A stretch of 64,000 bases of DNA from Zoogloea sp. (lineage in GTDB: Bacteria > Pseudomonadota > Gammaproteobacteria > Burkholderiales > Rhodocyclaceae): contig JADKKC010000002.1 in NCBI GenBank assembly GCA_016720685.1, positions 62,001 to 126,000 of the forward strand, read 5' to 3'. Of this stretch, positions 55,415 through 64,000 are shown piece after piece. The notes beneath the pieces were generated by a model, which worked only from the letters and a program-made list of their open reading frames with translations, did no database searches and was not told the DNA's origin. Position 1 is the stretch's first letter, and each line of letters begins with the position of its first letter. A program made the position numbers and the translations under genes.

Positions 55415-56490
55415 CAACGTCTCCGCCAGCGGGCGAACACGCTGATCCGCCGGTAGAACAGGATAGCCAGGACACCCAGCATCGCCAGATGAGGCATCCA
55501 CAGGCCGACATCGAAACGGATGCGCCCCTGCCCCACCCAAGCCTGGCTCACACTGACGGCGTTGCTGTAAATCAGGTAAATGAGAACGGCAAGAACCAGG
55601 TTGTTGGTCCTGCCCGCCCGCGGGTTCACGAACGATAGCGGAATCGCAAGCAGCGCCAGCATGGTCGCCAGCAAGGGGGCACTGATCCGCGCCAGCAATT
55701 CTCCACGACTGCGGTTGTCGGGGCTTTTCAGCAAAGCCGGCAAGGCCATCGTCCTGGGCTGACGTGGGGCACTGCTCGCCTCTTTTGATTCCATGCGAAT
55801 CTGGTAGCGCTCAAACTCCATCACCCGGTAGCTGGGCGTGCCCGGCGTACCTTCGTAGCGCCGGCCGTTCTCCAGCACAATGAACCGGTTGCCTGCATCA
55901 TCGACCTCGGTGTGACCCTGGCTCGCCACCATGACGCCCAGCCGACCATTCTGCATGCTGCTCGCGAACACGTTGCGCACGCTGCCTTCGCCACCCGTCA
56001 ATGCCTCGACGAAAAACACCCGCTCGCCACCGGACGATTCGCGAAACAGGCCTGGCGCAACGCGGGAAACATCATCCCGGTTACTGAGCTGCGCTTTGTA
56101 TTCGATGCTTTTCTTTTGAGCCCACGGGGCAACGAACAGCGACAGGATCGCAATAAGGATCACCACCGGAACGGCAAAGCGGAGCACCGGCCGGATCCAT
56201 GCGGTCAGCGGCAACCCACTGGAAAACCAGACAACCATTTCCGAATCCCGGTACCACCGGGAAAGGGTCATGAGGATCGCGATGAACACGGTAAGCGACA
56301 GCACCACCGGCATCTGCGCAACGGCACCAAAGCCGATGAGGGCCAGCACCGCGTCAGCCGGCACGCGGCCTCCCGCAGCCTGACCGAGCAGGCGGATGAG
56401 GACCGTGGAAATCAGGATGGCAAACAGCGCCACAAAGACCGCCACGGCGTTCTGTGTGAATTCGCGCTGGGCGGCTCGAAGAAAGATCAT
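55414..56490 (-). CDS. lptF: LPS transport permease LptF
   Basis: The 358-residue partner of LptG begins MIFLRAAQREFTQNAVAVFVALF. It has the SRWYRDSEMVVWFSSGL coupling helix and the central periplasmic jellyroll. The start ATG 56490 fits the family; the frame extends upstream without homology. It is transcribed divergently from pepA, the arrangement also seen in E. coli and many proteobacteria. Confidence 0.94.
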   Translation of the reverse strand: MIFLRAAQREFTQNAVAVFVALFAILISTVLIRLLGQAAGGRVPADAVLALIGFGAVAQMPVVLSLTVFIAILMTLSRWYRDSEMVVWFSSGLPLTAWIRPVLRFAVPVVILIAILSLFVAPWAQKKSIEYKAQLSNRDDVSRVAPGLFRESSGGERVFFVEALTGGEGSVRNVFASSMQNGRLGVMVASQGHTEVDDAGNRFIVLENGRRYEGTPGTPSYRVMEFERYQIRMESKEASSAPRQPRTMALPALLKSPDNRSRGELLARISAPLLATMLALLAIPLSFVNPRAGRTNNLVLAVLIYLIYSNAVSVSQAWVGQGRIRFDVGLWMPHLAMLGVLAILFYRRISVFARWRRR

Positions 56491-56526
56491 GCAGGGGACA
56501 GGTTCTAGCGTCGGAGAGCGGTCGTT

Positions 56527-56555
56527 TTGACGTCCGTCAGGGTGCCGGCCATAAT
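56527..56555 (+). promoter_or_regulatory. Promoter of pepA-holC
   Basis: TTGACG (56527-56532) and CATAAT (56550-56555) are exactly 17 bp apart, about 42 bp ahead of the pepA start. Confidence 0.7.
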
Positions 56556-56596
56556 GGCGCGATGTCCTATTGACGCGTGTTTCCAAGGAGAAGCGG

Positions 56597-58084
56597 GTGG
56601 AATTTACCATAAAGGCCGGATCGCCGGAAAAACTCAAGAGCGGCTGCGTGGTTGCCGGCGCTTACGCCAACGGCGATCTGACCGCTGCCGCACGAGCCCT
56701 CGACAAGGCCTGCGACGGCGCCATCGCCGCCGTACTGGCTCGCGGTGACCTCGACGACAAGGCGGGCTCGACCCTCATGCTTCACGACCTGGCCGGCATC
56801 GCTGCGCCCCGCGTATTGCTGGTCAGCCTCGGCAAGGCCGACGAACTTACCGACAAAACCTACCGCGATGCGATTGGCGCAGCCGCAAAGCAGCTTTCCG
56901 GCTCGGTGGCCGGTGACGCGAGCTTCTGCCTTGCCGAAGCCGAACTGCCCCACCGCGACCTCGCCTGGCGCCTGGCCCAGGCCGCGCAAATCCTGCGCGA
57001 CAGCACCTACCGCTGCGACGAGCTGAAGTCGAAAAAGGAAGAATCCAAGAAAGGCATCAAGAAACTCGTCTTCATCGTCAAGGGCAAGGACACCGAATCC
57101 CTCGATGCCGCCGTGCTGCGTGGCGAAGCGATCGCCGAGGGCGTGGCGCTTGCCAAGACTCTCGGCAACCTGCCGGCCAATGTCTGCACGCCGGGCTATC
57201 TCGCCACCACCGCCAAGAAGCTCGCCAAGGACCACAAGATCAAGGTCGAAGTGCTCGAGCGCGCCGACATGGAAAAACTCGGCATGGGTTCGCTGCTGTC
57301 GGTCGCCCGCGGCTCCCACGAACCGCCCAAGTTCATCATCCTCAACTACAAGGGTGGCAAGGCCAAGGACAAGCCGGTGGTCCTGGTCGGCAAGGGCGTC
57401 ACCTTCGACACCGGCGGCATCTCCCTCAAGCCCGGCGAGGGCATGGACGAGATGAAATACGACATGTGCGGCGCGGCAAGCGTACTTGGCACTTTCAAGG
57501 CCATCGCCCGCATGGAGCTGCCGATCAACGTCGTCGGCCTGATTCCGGCCACTGAAAACATGCCTGGCGGCTCGGCCACCAAGCCCGGCGATATCGTCAC
57601 GTCCATGTCCGGCCAGACCATCGAAGTCCTCAACACCGACGCCGAAGGCCGCCTGATCCTCTGCGACGCCCTCACCTATGCCGAACGCTTCGAGCCGGCC
57701 GCGGTGGTGGATGTGGCCACGCTCACCGGCGCCTGCATCATTGCACTGGGCAACTTCACGTCCGGCCTTCTGGCCAACGACGACGAACTCGCGGCCGAAC
57801 TCCTTGCCAGCGGCCAGGCTGCCGGCGACAAGGCCTGGCAACTGCCCCTGTGGGATGAATACCAGGACATGCTCAAGAGCAATTTTGCCGACATTCCGAA
57901 CATCGGTTCCAAAGGCGCGGGCACCATCACCGCCGCCTGCTTCCTGGCCCGCTTTACCAAAGCCTACAAATGGGCTCACCTCGATATCGCCGGTACGGCC
58001 TGGAAATCCGGTGCCGACAAGGGTGCCACCGGCCGCCCGGTGCCGCTGCTCACCCAGTTCCTGATCGGCCGCGCCGGACAGTGA
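56597..58084 (+). CDS. pepA: Leucyl aminopeptidase (PepA/M17)
   Basis: The 495-residue two-metal enzyme cleaves N-terminal residues. The metal-binding motifs are VGKGVTFDTGGISLKPG and NTDAEGRLILCDAL. The start is GTG 56597, preceded by AAGGAG at six bases; an upstream in-frame ATG at 56570 overlaps the ribosome site and is less likely. Some PepA proteins also bind DNA at recombination sites. The holC GTG overlaps its stop. Confidence 0.95.
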   Translation: MEFTIKAGSPEKLKSGCVVAGAYANGDLTAAARALDKACDGAIAAVLARGDLDDKAGSTLMLHDLAGIAAPRVLLVSLGKADELTDKTYRDAIGAAAKQLSGSVAGDASFCLAEAELPHRDLAWRLAQAAQILRDSTYRCDELKSKKEESKKGIKKLVFIVKGKDTESLDAAVLRGEAIAEGVALAKTLGNLPANVCTPGYLATTAKKLAKDHKIKVEVLERADMEKLGMGSLLSVARGSHEPPKFIILNYKGGKAKDKPVVLVGKGVTFDTGGISLKPGEGMDEMKYDMCGAASVLGTFKAIARMELPINVVGLIPATENMPGGSATKPGDIVTSMSGQTIEVLNTDAEGRLILCDALTYAERFEPAAVVDVATLTGACIIALGNFTSGLLANDDELAAELLASGQAAGDKAWQLPLWDEYQDMLKSNFADIPNIGSKGAGTITAACFLARFTKAYKWAHLDIAGTAWKSGADKGATGRPVPLLTQFLIGRAGQ

Positions 58085-58512
58085 CCGACGTCCGCTTCTA
58101 CCACAACGCCCCCGACCGCCTGCGCGTGGCCTGTGTCCTTACGGCCAAGGCCAGCAGCGGCGGGCGCCGCGTGGCGGTGTTCGCACCGGATGGCGGCGTG
58201 GCGCGGCATTTCGACCAGATGCTCTGGACATTCCAGCCGCTCGCCTTCGTACCCCACGTGGCCGCCGCATCGCCGCTGGCGGCGGAGACGCACGTCGTGA
58301 TCGGCAGCACGCTCGACACCCTTCCCCACGACGACGTGCTGATCAACCTCGGCAACGACCTGCCGACGGGCTTCGAGCGCTTCCGGCTGGTTCTCGAAAT
58401 CGTCGGCCCGAGCGATGACGAGCGCCAGACCGCACGCGATCGCTATCGCCGCTACAAGCAGCAGGGCCACGCGCTCGACGCCCACGACCTTGCCCAACGG
58501 AGCGGCGAATGA
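58081..58512 (+). CDS. holC: DNA polymerase III subunit chi
   Basis: The 143-residue clamp-loader accessory protein links the holoenzyme to SSB. The family pattern is TDVRFYHNAPDRLRVACVLTAKA and VAVFAPDGGVARHFDQMLWTF. GTG 58081 overlaps pepA's TGA. The pepA-holC-valS order is standard in gamma- and betaproteobacteria. Confidence 0.93.
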   Translation: MTDVRFYHNAPDRLRVACVLTAKASSGGRRVAVFAPDGGVARHFDQMLWTFQPLAFVPHVAAASPLAAETHVVIGSTLDTLPHDDVLINLGNDLPTGFERFRLVLEIVGPSDDERQTARDRYRRYKQQGHALDAHDLAQRSGE

Positions 58513-58994
58513 ACACCCATCCGGATTCCGAATTCGAAATCTCCCTCGATGACGAAGACATCGAGCACCTGACCGAAAAGCCAGACGTGCCTGACCGGCA
58601 CAACGCGAACTTTGCTGCCGCCCCCGAAGCCGACGACCTGCCCGTGCTGACCGATGTTGTGGACGAGTATCCCGAACCCTTCATCGGCGAGTCCACGCCA
58701 ATCATCCTCGACCCCGTCCAGCCCGAGCCTTCGATTTCCGAGGCGCTCCCGCCTGTCTTTGCCGCACAGCCCGGCCAGGACGAACTGGCTGAACGCCTCG
58801 TCGCCCTCGACACTGCAATCAGTCGGCACATCGAGGACTGGGTCGCCAACGAGCTGCCCCAGCTCATCTCGCGCGAACTCGACGAACTAGCCGAGCGACT
58901 CAGCCATAAAGCCGCCGCCCACCTGCGCACCAGCCTGCTTCCCCTCGTCTCGTCCGAGATCGCCGACACCCTCGACAGCGAACCCCAGGCCTGA
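58509..58994 (+). CDS. Acidic hypothetical protein between holC and valS
   Basis: This 161-residue protein overlaps the holC stop by four bases (ATGA). The N-terminal ~90 residues are acidic and low in hydrophobic content (ISLDDEDIEHLTEKPDVPD). The C-terminal part is a helical segment (LAERLVALDTAISRHIEDWV ... LPQLISRELDELAERL). Genes of similar size and composition sit here in other betaproteobacteria. I recognise no function; a chi- or polymerase-associated role is only suggested by context. Confidence 0.75.
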   Translation: MNTHPDSEFEISLDDEDIEHLTEKPDVPDRHNANFAAAPEADDLPVLTDVVDEYPEPFIGESTPIILDPVQPEPSISEALPPVFAAQPGQDELAERLVALDTAISRHIEDWVANELPQLISRELDELAERLSHKAAAHLRTSLLPLVSSEIADTLDSEPQA

Positions 58995-59044
58995 TCCGCT
59001 ATCGCGCAGCAAGTCTTCCCGGCGGGCGGGCCGGGCGCATCCGC

Positions 59045-59050
59045 TATAAT
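59045..59050 (+). promoter_or_regulatory. -10 box ahead of valS
   Basis: A consensus TATAAT lies 28 bp before the valS ATG, inside CCGCTATAATCCGC, the same block found ahead of ribF. No good -35 is visible 17 bp upstream. Confidence 0.5.
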
Positions 59051-59078
59051 CCGCGTTTTGCCTTCAAAGACAGAACCC

Positions 59079-61958
59079 ATGGAACTGGCCAAGAGTTTCG
59101 AGCCGGCGGAGATCGAACGCCGCTGGTATGAGCACTGGGAGTCGAGCGGCTACTTCGCCGCCGGCCTCGACCGCAGCAAGCCTGCCGATCAATCCTTCTG
59201 CATCCTGCTGCCGCCGCCCAACGTCACCGGCACCCTGCACATGGGCCACGGCTTCAACCAGACCTTGATGGACGCGCTCACGCGCTACCACCGCATGCGC
59301 GGCTGGAACACCCTCTGGCAGCCCGGCACCGACCACGCGGGCATCGCCACCCAGATCGTCGTCGAGCGCCAGCTGGACGCCCAGGGAATCTCCCGCCACG
59401 AACTCGGCCGCGAGAAGTTCCTCGATAAGGTCTGGGAGTGGAAAGAGTATTCCGGCGGCACCATCACCCAGCAGATGCGCCGCATGGGCACCAGCCCCGA
59501 CTGGAGCCGCGAGCGCTTCACGATGGATGCCGGCCTCAACAAAATCGTCACTGAAACCTTCGTTCGCCTCTACAACGAAGGCCTGATCTACCGCGGCAAG
59601 CGGCTGGTGAACTGGGATCCAAAGCTGCACACCGCCGTGTCGGATCTTGAAGTGGTCCAGGAGGAAGAGGATGGCTTCATGTGGCACATCCACTACCCCT
59701 TCTCCGACGGCCCGATCGGCGAGCTGACCGGCCTCACGGTCGCCACCACCCGCCCCGAGACCATGCTCGGCGACGTGGCGGTGATGGTGCATCCCGAAGA
59801 CGAGCGCTACGCCCATCTGATCGGCAAGACCGTGCGCCTGCCCCTGTGCGATCGCGACATTCCGATCATCGCCGACGACTACGTCGATCGCGAATTCGGT
59901 ACAGGCGTCGTCAAGGTCACTCCGGCCCACGACTTCAACGACTACGCCGTCGGCCAGCGCCACGGCCTGCCGATGATCAATGTCCTCACCTCAGATCAGC
60001 ATTCTTGACCCTCGACGCCGAGATCAGTCGGACGCCCCACCAGAGTCCACCCCAAAACCTACCGAGGCCTCGACCGCTTCGACGCCCGCAAGGCCATCGT
60101 GGCCGACCTCGAAGCCGCTGGCGTGCTCGTCGACACCAAACCCCACAAGTTGCAGGTTCCCCGCGGCGACCGTACCGGCGTGGTCATCGAACCGATGCTC
60201 ACCGACCAGTGGTTCGTCGCCATGTCCAAGCCGGGCGAGGATGGCAAGTCCATCACGCAAAAAGCACTGGATGTCGTGTCTTCCGGCGAGATCGAGTTCG
60301 TGCCCGGAAACTGGGTCAACACCTACAACCAGTGGCTCAACAACATCCAGGACTGGTGTATCTCCCGTCAGCTCTGGTGGGGCCACCAGATTCCGGCCTG
60401 GTACGGCATCGACGGCGAATGCTTCGTTGCCCACAGCGAGGAAGAAGCCCGCACCCTGGCTGACAAGGCTGGCTACCCCGGCCCGCTGACCCGCGACCCG
60501 GACGTGCTCGACACCTGGTACTCGTCCGCCCTGTGGCCCTTCTCCACGCTCGACTGGACGCCCGAATACCCGGCCAAGTCGAACGATGCGCTCGACCTCT
60601 ACCTGCCCTCCACGGTGCTCGTCACCGGCTTCGACATCATCTTCTTCTGGGTGGCGCGCATGGTCATGATGACCAAGCACATCACCGGCAAGATCCCGTT
60701 CAAGCACGTCTACGTGCATGGCCTGATCCGCGACGCCGAAGGCGCCAAGATGTCCAAGTCGAAGGGCAACGTGCTCGACCCGATCGACCTGATCGACGGC
60801 ATCGGCATCGACGCCCTGGTGGCCAAGCGCACCACCGGCCTGATGAACCCCAAGCAGGCCGCCAGCATCGAAAAGAAAACCCGCAAGGAATTCCCCGAAG
60901 GCATCCCCGCCTTCGGCACCGACGCCCTGCGCTTCACCTTCGCCAGCCTCGCCAGCCCCGGCCGCGACATCAAGTTCGACATGAGCCGCTGCGAGGGCTA
61001 CCGCAACTTCTGCAACAAGTTGTGGAACGCCACCCGCTTCGTGCTGATGAACGTCCACGGCCACGACCTGGGCCTTGAGCACAAGCAGGACGGCCCGGCC
61101 TGCGGCGGCAACGGCCCGCTGGAATTCTCCTTTGCCGACCGCTGGATCGTCAGCCGCCTGCAACGCGTCGAGAAGGACATCGAGCAGCACTTCGGCGAAT
61201 ACCGCTTCGACCTCGTTTCCAAGACGATCTACGAGTTCATCTGGGACGAGTACTGCGACTGGTACCTCGAACTCGCCAAGGTCCAGATCAACACCGGCAA
61301 CGAAGCCCAGCAGCGCGGCACCCGGCGCAGCCTGATCAGGGTTCTCGAAACCATCCTGCGCCTGGCTCATCCGCTGGTTCCCTTCGTCACCGAAGAGCTG
61401 TGGCAGACCGTCGCCCCGCTGGCCGGCCGCAAGGATGTGGACAGCCTGTGCCTGGCGCGCTACCCGGAGGCCGACCTGGGCCGCATCGACGAAAAGAGCG
61501 AAGCCGACGTGGCCGAACTCAAGAGCCTGATCGGCGCCTGCCGCAACCTGCGTGGCGAGATGAACATCTCGCCGGCCCAGCGCATGCCGCTGATTGCCAG
61601 CGGGAACGCCGCGCAACTGAAGAAGTTCGCACCCTACATCGCCGGCCTCGCAAAGCTGTCGGAAGTTCAGGTGGTGGACGAGATCAGCGGTGAAGAGCTG
61701 GCGCCGGTGGCCATCGTTGGCGAACAGCGCCTGATGCTGAAGGTTGAAATCGACATCGCCGCCGAACGCGAACGCCTGTCGAAGGAAATCGCCCGCCTCG
61801 AAGGCGAGATCGTCAAGGCCCACGCCAAGCTCGGCAATGAAAGCTTCGTTGCCCGCGCGCCGGCCGCCGTCGTGGCCCAGGAAAAAGACCGCCTGGCCAA
61901 TTTCAGCGCCACCGTCGACAAGCTCAAGCAGCAGCTCGCCAAGCTGCCTGCAGCGTAA
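59079..61958 (+). CDS. valS: Valyl-tRNA synthetase, cluster of indels near 60000
   Basis: The gene encodes a class I synthetase of about 955 residues that charges and proofreads tRNA-Val. HIGH appears as HMGHGFNQ near residue 50, KMSKS as KMSKSKGN near 60750, and a C-terminal coiled coil follows (RERLSKEIARLEGEIVKAHAKL). Between about 59985 and 60060 the protein is split over all three frames: LTLDAEIS, DAPPESTPK and YRGLDRFDARK each read in a different frame, and the original frame then resumes. An extra ~20-nt piece seems to lie at about 59989. The gene is essential, so a local assembly or consensus fault is likely. ATG 59079 fits the family start. Confidence 0.92.
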
Positions 61959-62061
61959 AACCACGTCATTCCGGCAACAACAAACGTTCCGGCACAAGTA
62001 CAAGGCAGCTCACCTGAGCACCGCCTTGTGCCTGGTCGGAAATCGGGTCATTGAAATCCTG

Positions 62062-62095
62062 AACGTCCCGGGCCTCGATGGCCCGGGACGTTTTA
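62062..62095 (+). terminator. Terminator downstream of valS
   Basis: A 13-bp perfect stem (AACGTCCCGGGCC and its complement) with a 5-nt loop ends in TTTT, about 100 bases after the valS stop. Confidence 0.88.
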
Positions 62096-62230
62096 CCATC
62101 AAAACGCCCCATCACCCGCGGCAGGCCAAGCCGCAACGACGCAGAGTGCATGCGCCCGGTCAGCTCAGTCGGCCGGCTCTACGGCGGCCCAACGATCCTC
62201 AGGGCCACACTCAAATATTCGGTGGGCGCA

Positions 62231-62267
62231 AAAAAATCCGGAACCCAAAGCAGGTTCCGGATTTTTT
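62231..62267. terminator. Bidirectional terminator between valS and tusA
   Basis: AAAAAATCCGGAACC mirrors GGTTCCGGATTTTTT around a 7-nt loop. It has T-runs on both strands and stops transcription from both sides. Confidence 0.9.
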
Positions 62268-62356
62268 TGGCTGGCAGCCAGGAGGGCAAGGACACCTTGA
62301 ACCTCAGCACATCGCACGCAAGGCGTGACCCTTTTTACTGGAGCCATCCCTCCAGC

Positions 62357-62587
62357 CTATTTGCGCTGCAGGAAAAACTCGTACGCCTTGTCCGGCAATT
62401 CATTCTGGGCCAGCAACTGATTCCCGGTCTGCTTGGCGAAGGCTGCAAAATCCTTCACCGAACCCGGATCCGTGGCTACAACGCGCAGCACTTCGCCAGC
62501 CTTCATCTCCGCCAGGCCTTTCTTTGCGCGCAAAATGGGTAGCGGACAATTCAAGCCGCGGGCATCCACTTCCTTGTCAAAATTCAT
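62357..62587 (-). CDS. tusA: TusA/SirA-type sulfur carrier
   Basis: The 76-residue protein begins MNFDKEVDARGLNCPLPILRAKK, with the sulfur-carrying C14 in the CPxP motif. It delivers persulfide sulfur, for instance for tRNA 2-thiouridine, or serves related sulfur trafficking. Several paralogues exist in such bacteria, and no other sulfur-relay gene is adjacent, so the exact pathway is open. Confidence 0.92.
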   Translation of the reverse strand: MNFDKEVDARGLNCPLPILRAKKGLAEMKAGEVLRVVATDPGSVKDFAAFAKQTGNQLLAQNELPDKAYEFFLQRK

Positions 62588-62713
62588 CGTCCAACTCCAG
62601 CCTTACAGAGACAATCAGTCGTCAATTTTAACCTGCAACCCGCTCCTACCTGATAACAACGTCACGCCGCGCAAAATGCCCATTCAAAAAATTGCCGTAC
62701 ATTTGTGAAATAA

Positions 62714-62735
62714 TGACAACTCGAAAATATTGTCA
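62714..62735. promoter_or_regulatory. Inverted repeat TGACAA-N10-TTGTCA in an AT-rich gap
   Basis: Six-base arms flank a 10-nt A/T-rich spacer, about 100 bp ahead of the Roadblock gene. The arrangement suits a dimeric regulator or overlaps a promoter; no regulator gene is visible nearby. The surrounding 190 bp is unusually A/T-rich for this window. Confidence 0.35.
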
Positions 62736-62834
62736 TAAACGGAACGATAACCTGCAGTGCAGCTCAATCTGTCTAGCAAATACCCTTCCGACCTCTGCCA
62801 AACGGCTTCACCCCTTTAAAAAAGGTACTGCACG

Positions 62835-63200
62835 ATGCGCTCAAACATGCTCCAAACGGTTCTCAACGACCTGAACGGCACCTCCGCTGACATCGAGGCT
62901 TCGGCCATCATTTCGTCCGATGGCCTCATGATGGCCGCCCTGCTCCCCAACACCGTGGACGAGGACAGGGTCGGCGCCATGAGCGCGGCCATGCTCTCCC
63001 TCGGCGACCGCACCGCACGCGAACTTGCACGCGGCGGCCTGGATCAGGTTCTGATCAAGGGCGAAAAGGGTTATGTTCTGATGGTTCAGGCAGGCGCGGA
63101 CGCGGTGCTTACCGTTATGGCCAAGCCGAACGCCAAGCTCGGCCTCGTATTTCTCGACGTCCGTCGCGCCGCCGACGCCATCAGCAGGATTCTCGGCTGA
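62835..63200 (+). CDS. Roadblock/LC7-domain protein
   Basis: The 121-residue protein has the Roadblock/LC7 fold pattern: LNDLNGTSADIEASAIISSDGLM at the start and GYVLMVQAGADAVLTVMAKPNAKLGLVFLDV at the end. Members such as MglB regulate small GTPases of the Ras type in bacteria. No GTPase gene is in the window, but the region downstream is cut off. The ATG at 62835 or one four codons later could be used. The PAS gene follows after 14 bases. Confidence 0.85.
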   Translation: MRSNMLQTVLNDLNGTSADIEASAIISSDGLMMAALLPNTVDEDRVGAMSAAMLSLGDRTARELARGGLDQVLIKGEKGYVLMVQAGADAVLTVMAKPNAKLGLVFLDVRRAADAISRILG

Positions 63201-63214
63201 AAGGAAGTGCCACC

Positions 63215-63694
63215 GTGAAGGACATGGAACCGGCCCAGGTGTCGGGCAAAACCTCCGAACACGTTCTGACATACGCCGACGGCTCCCGTCGGCGCGTCTT
63301 CGTGACCCTAGTGGAAACCCCCTATCCCCATGGCAAGCTGATCGTCTCGCGGACGGACCCGCTCGGTATCATTACTCAGTGCAACCCGTCCTTTGTAGAT
63401 ATGTCCGGCTACACGGAGGCCGAAATCATAGGCCAGCCCCACTGCATCCTGCGTCACCCGGACATGCCCGCGGCCGCTTTCCGCGACCTGTGGGACACGG
63501 TCAAGGCCGGCCGCCAGTGGAACGGTTACGTCAAAAACCTGCGCAAGGACGGCGGATACTACTGGGTCTATGCCACGGTCGTCCCCAACATCCGTGACGG
63601 GCAGATCGTCGGCTTCACCTCGGTACGACGGGAGCCCTCCCGCGAGAAGGTCATCGCCGCCGAAGCGCATTACCGGAGCCTGAACGGATCATGA
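63215..63694 (+). CDS. PAS-domain sensor protein (Aer-like)
   Basis: The 159-residue soluble protein has one PAS domain (about 45-150). Its VSRTDPLGIITQCNPSFVDM, GYTEAEIIGQPHCILRHPDMP and LRKDGGYYWVYATV segments resemble Aer-type redox/FAD PAS domains. It lacks a receiver, kinase or methyl-accepting domain, so it must signal through partners. The GTG start (63215) is followed by ATG three codons later. The stop overlaps the next gene (ATGA). Confidence 0.85.
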   Translation: MKDMEPAQVSGKTSEHVLTYADGSRRRVFVTLVETPYPHGKLIVSRTDPLGIITQCNPSFVDMSGYTEAEIIGQPHCILRHPDMPAAAFRDLWDTVKAGRQWNGYVKNLRKDGGYYWVYATVVPNIRDGQIVGFTSVRREPSREKVIAAEAHYRSLNGS

Positions 63695-64000
63695 CCCCCA
63701 ATCTCACGGTAAGCCCGAGCTTCCCCACCGAGCGCATTTCCGACTGGTACATCTTCAACACCTGGCTTCAGCGTGCCCTCGGCCTGCCCATCCACCTCGA
63801 ACTCTACGACAGCTTCGGCGCCCAGCGGGCGGCCATCGCCGAGGGCAAGGTGGACATGATCTACGCCAACCCCTTCGATGCCTCGCTGCTGGTGCGTGAA
63901 AAGGGCTTCCGGGCCGTCGTTCAGCCCGAAGGCCAACCGGACGAAATGCTCATCATTGCTGCCGCGGAAGGCCCCGCCTCCGCGATCACGGCTTTGCGCC
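63691..64000 (+). CDS. PhnD-like periplasmic-binding-protein fold, 5' part
   Basis: The first 103 codons resemble phosphate/phosphonate-type solute-binding proteins: ISDWYIFNTWLQRALGLPIHLELYDSFGAQRAAIAEGKVDMIYANPFD. There is no signal peptide, so the domain may be cytoplasmic or part of a larger sensor. The ATG overlaps the PAS gene stop, and the gene continues beyond the window. Confidence 0.7.
   Translation, partial: MTPNLTVSPSFPTERISDWYIFNTWLQRALGLPIHLELYDSFGAQRAAIAEGKVDMIYANPFDASLLVREKGFRAVVQPEGQPDEMLIIAAAEGPASAITALR

Larger units (their letters stand above)
61959..62356. other. Non-coding gap between valS and tusA
   Basis: Nearly 400 bases hold two strong terminators (62062 and 62231) and otherwise no convincing gene. 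Short open frames here cross the terminator stems and have no recognisable protein pattern. Confidence 0.7.

Noticed and set aside
60024..62003. Minus-strand open frame of 659 codons opposite valS
   Set aside because: Codon-position GC bias makes long antisense frames here; the plus strand encodes valyl-tRNA synthetase motifs.
62165..62347. Short minus-strand open frame between valS and tusA
   Set aside because: It runs through a perfect bidirectional terminator and shows no family pattern.

Overview
The window is a GC-rich chromosomal segment from a betaproteobacterium, most likely a member of the Rhodocyclales (Azoarcus/Thauera/Zoogloea-like). The evidence is base composition, protein flavour and gene orders typical of that group: ispA-dxs, rpsP-rimM-trmD-rplS, ilvI-ilvH-ilvC-pssA-leuA opposite an ECF-type sigma factor with DUF3619, DUF3106 and RDD genes, and lptF/lptG opposite pepA-holC-valS. 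No phage, insertion sequence, CRISPR array or rRNA operon is visible. The taxonomic call is an inference from memory of these gene orders, not from a database search.

Layout. 1-4.2 kb: the end of a CitE/HpcH-type lyase gene, a nitronate monooxygenase-like flavoprotein, an adenylate cyclase-FHA fusion, an HSL-family esterase and tRNA-Leu(CAA). 4.2-12.5 kb: housekeeping genes for queuosine synthesis (queA, tgt), flavin (ribF), ileS, lipoprotein maturation (lspA), an SlpA-type FKBP and isoprenoid synthesis (ispH). 12.7-34.6 kb: a complete Lap-type adhesion system. It has the type I exporter (lapB, lapC, lapE), a LuxR-type regulator, a roughly 4,170-residue LapA-like adhesin, and the c-di-GMP-controlled release pair lapD and lapG. 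34.7-46.1 kb: a Rieske oxygenase, xseB-ispA-dxs, folE2, the rpsP-rplS operon, a long conserved hypothetical, a YihY-type membrane protein and a WrbA-like/DUF2069 pair. 46.1-52.1 kb: branched-chain amino acid synthesis with pssA. 52.2-62 kb: the sigma factor cluster, LPS transport (lptF/G) and pepA-holC-valS. 62.3-64 kb: tusA, then a Roadblock/LC7 - PAS - periplasmic-binding-protein-like gene set that runs off the end.

The centrepiece is the Lap locus. The adhesin has an N-terminal retention module with a TAAG site for the LapG protease, many VCBS and Ig-like repeats (eight near-identical 591-bp units in tandem), a VWA domain with an intact MIDAS, a PA14-like domain, RTX repeats and a type I secretion signal. 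LapD has degenerate GGDEF and EAL motifs, as expected of a c-di-GMP receptor. LapG has a Cys-His-Asp triad. High c-di-GMP would let LapD hold LapG and keep the adhesin on the cell; low c-di-GMP would release it.

The sequence carries many reading-frame lesions, including in genes expected to be essential (ileS twice, valS, pssA), plus an in-frame TGA in queA and about ten breaks in lapA. In the lapA repeats the deviations from the 591-bp period coincide with the frame breaks. The simplest reading is consensus or assembly error rather than biological decay, so these genes are annotated as intact loci with flagged breaks.
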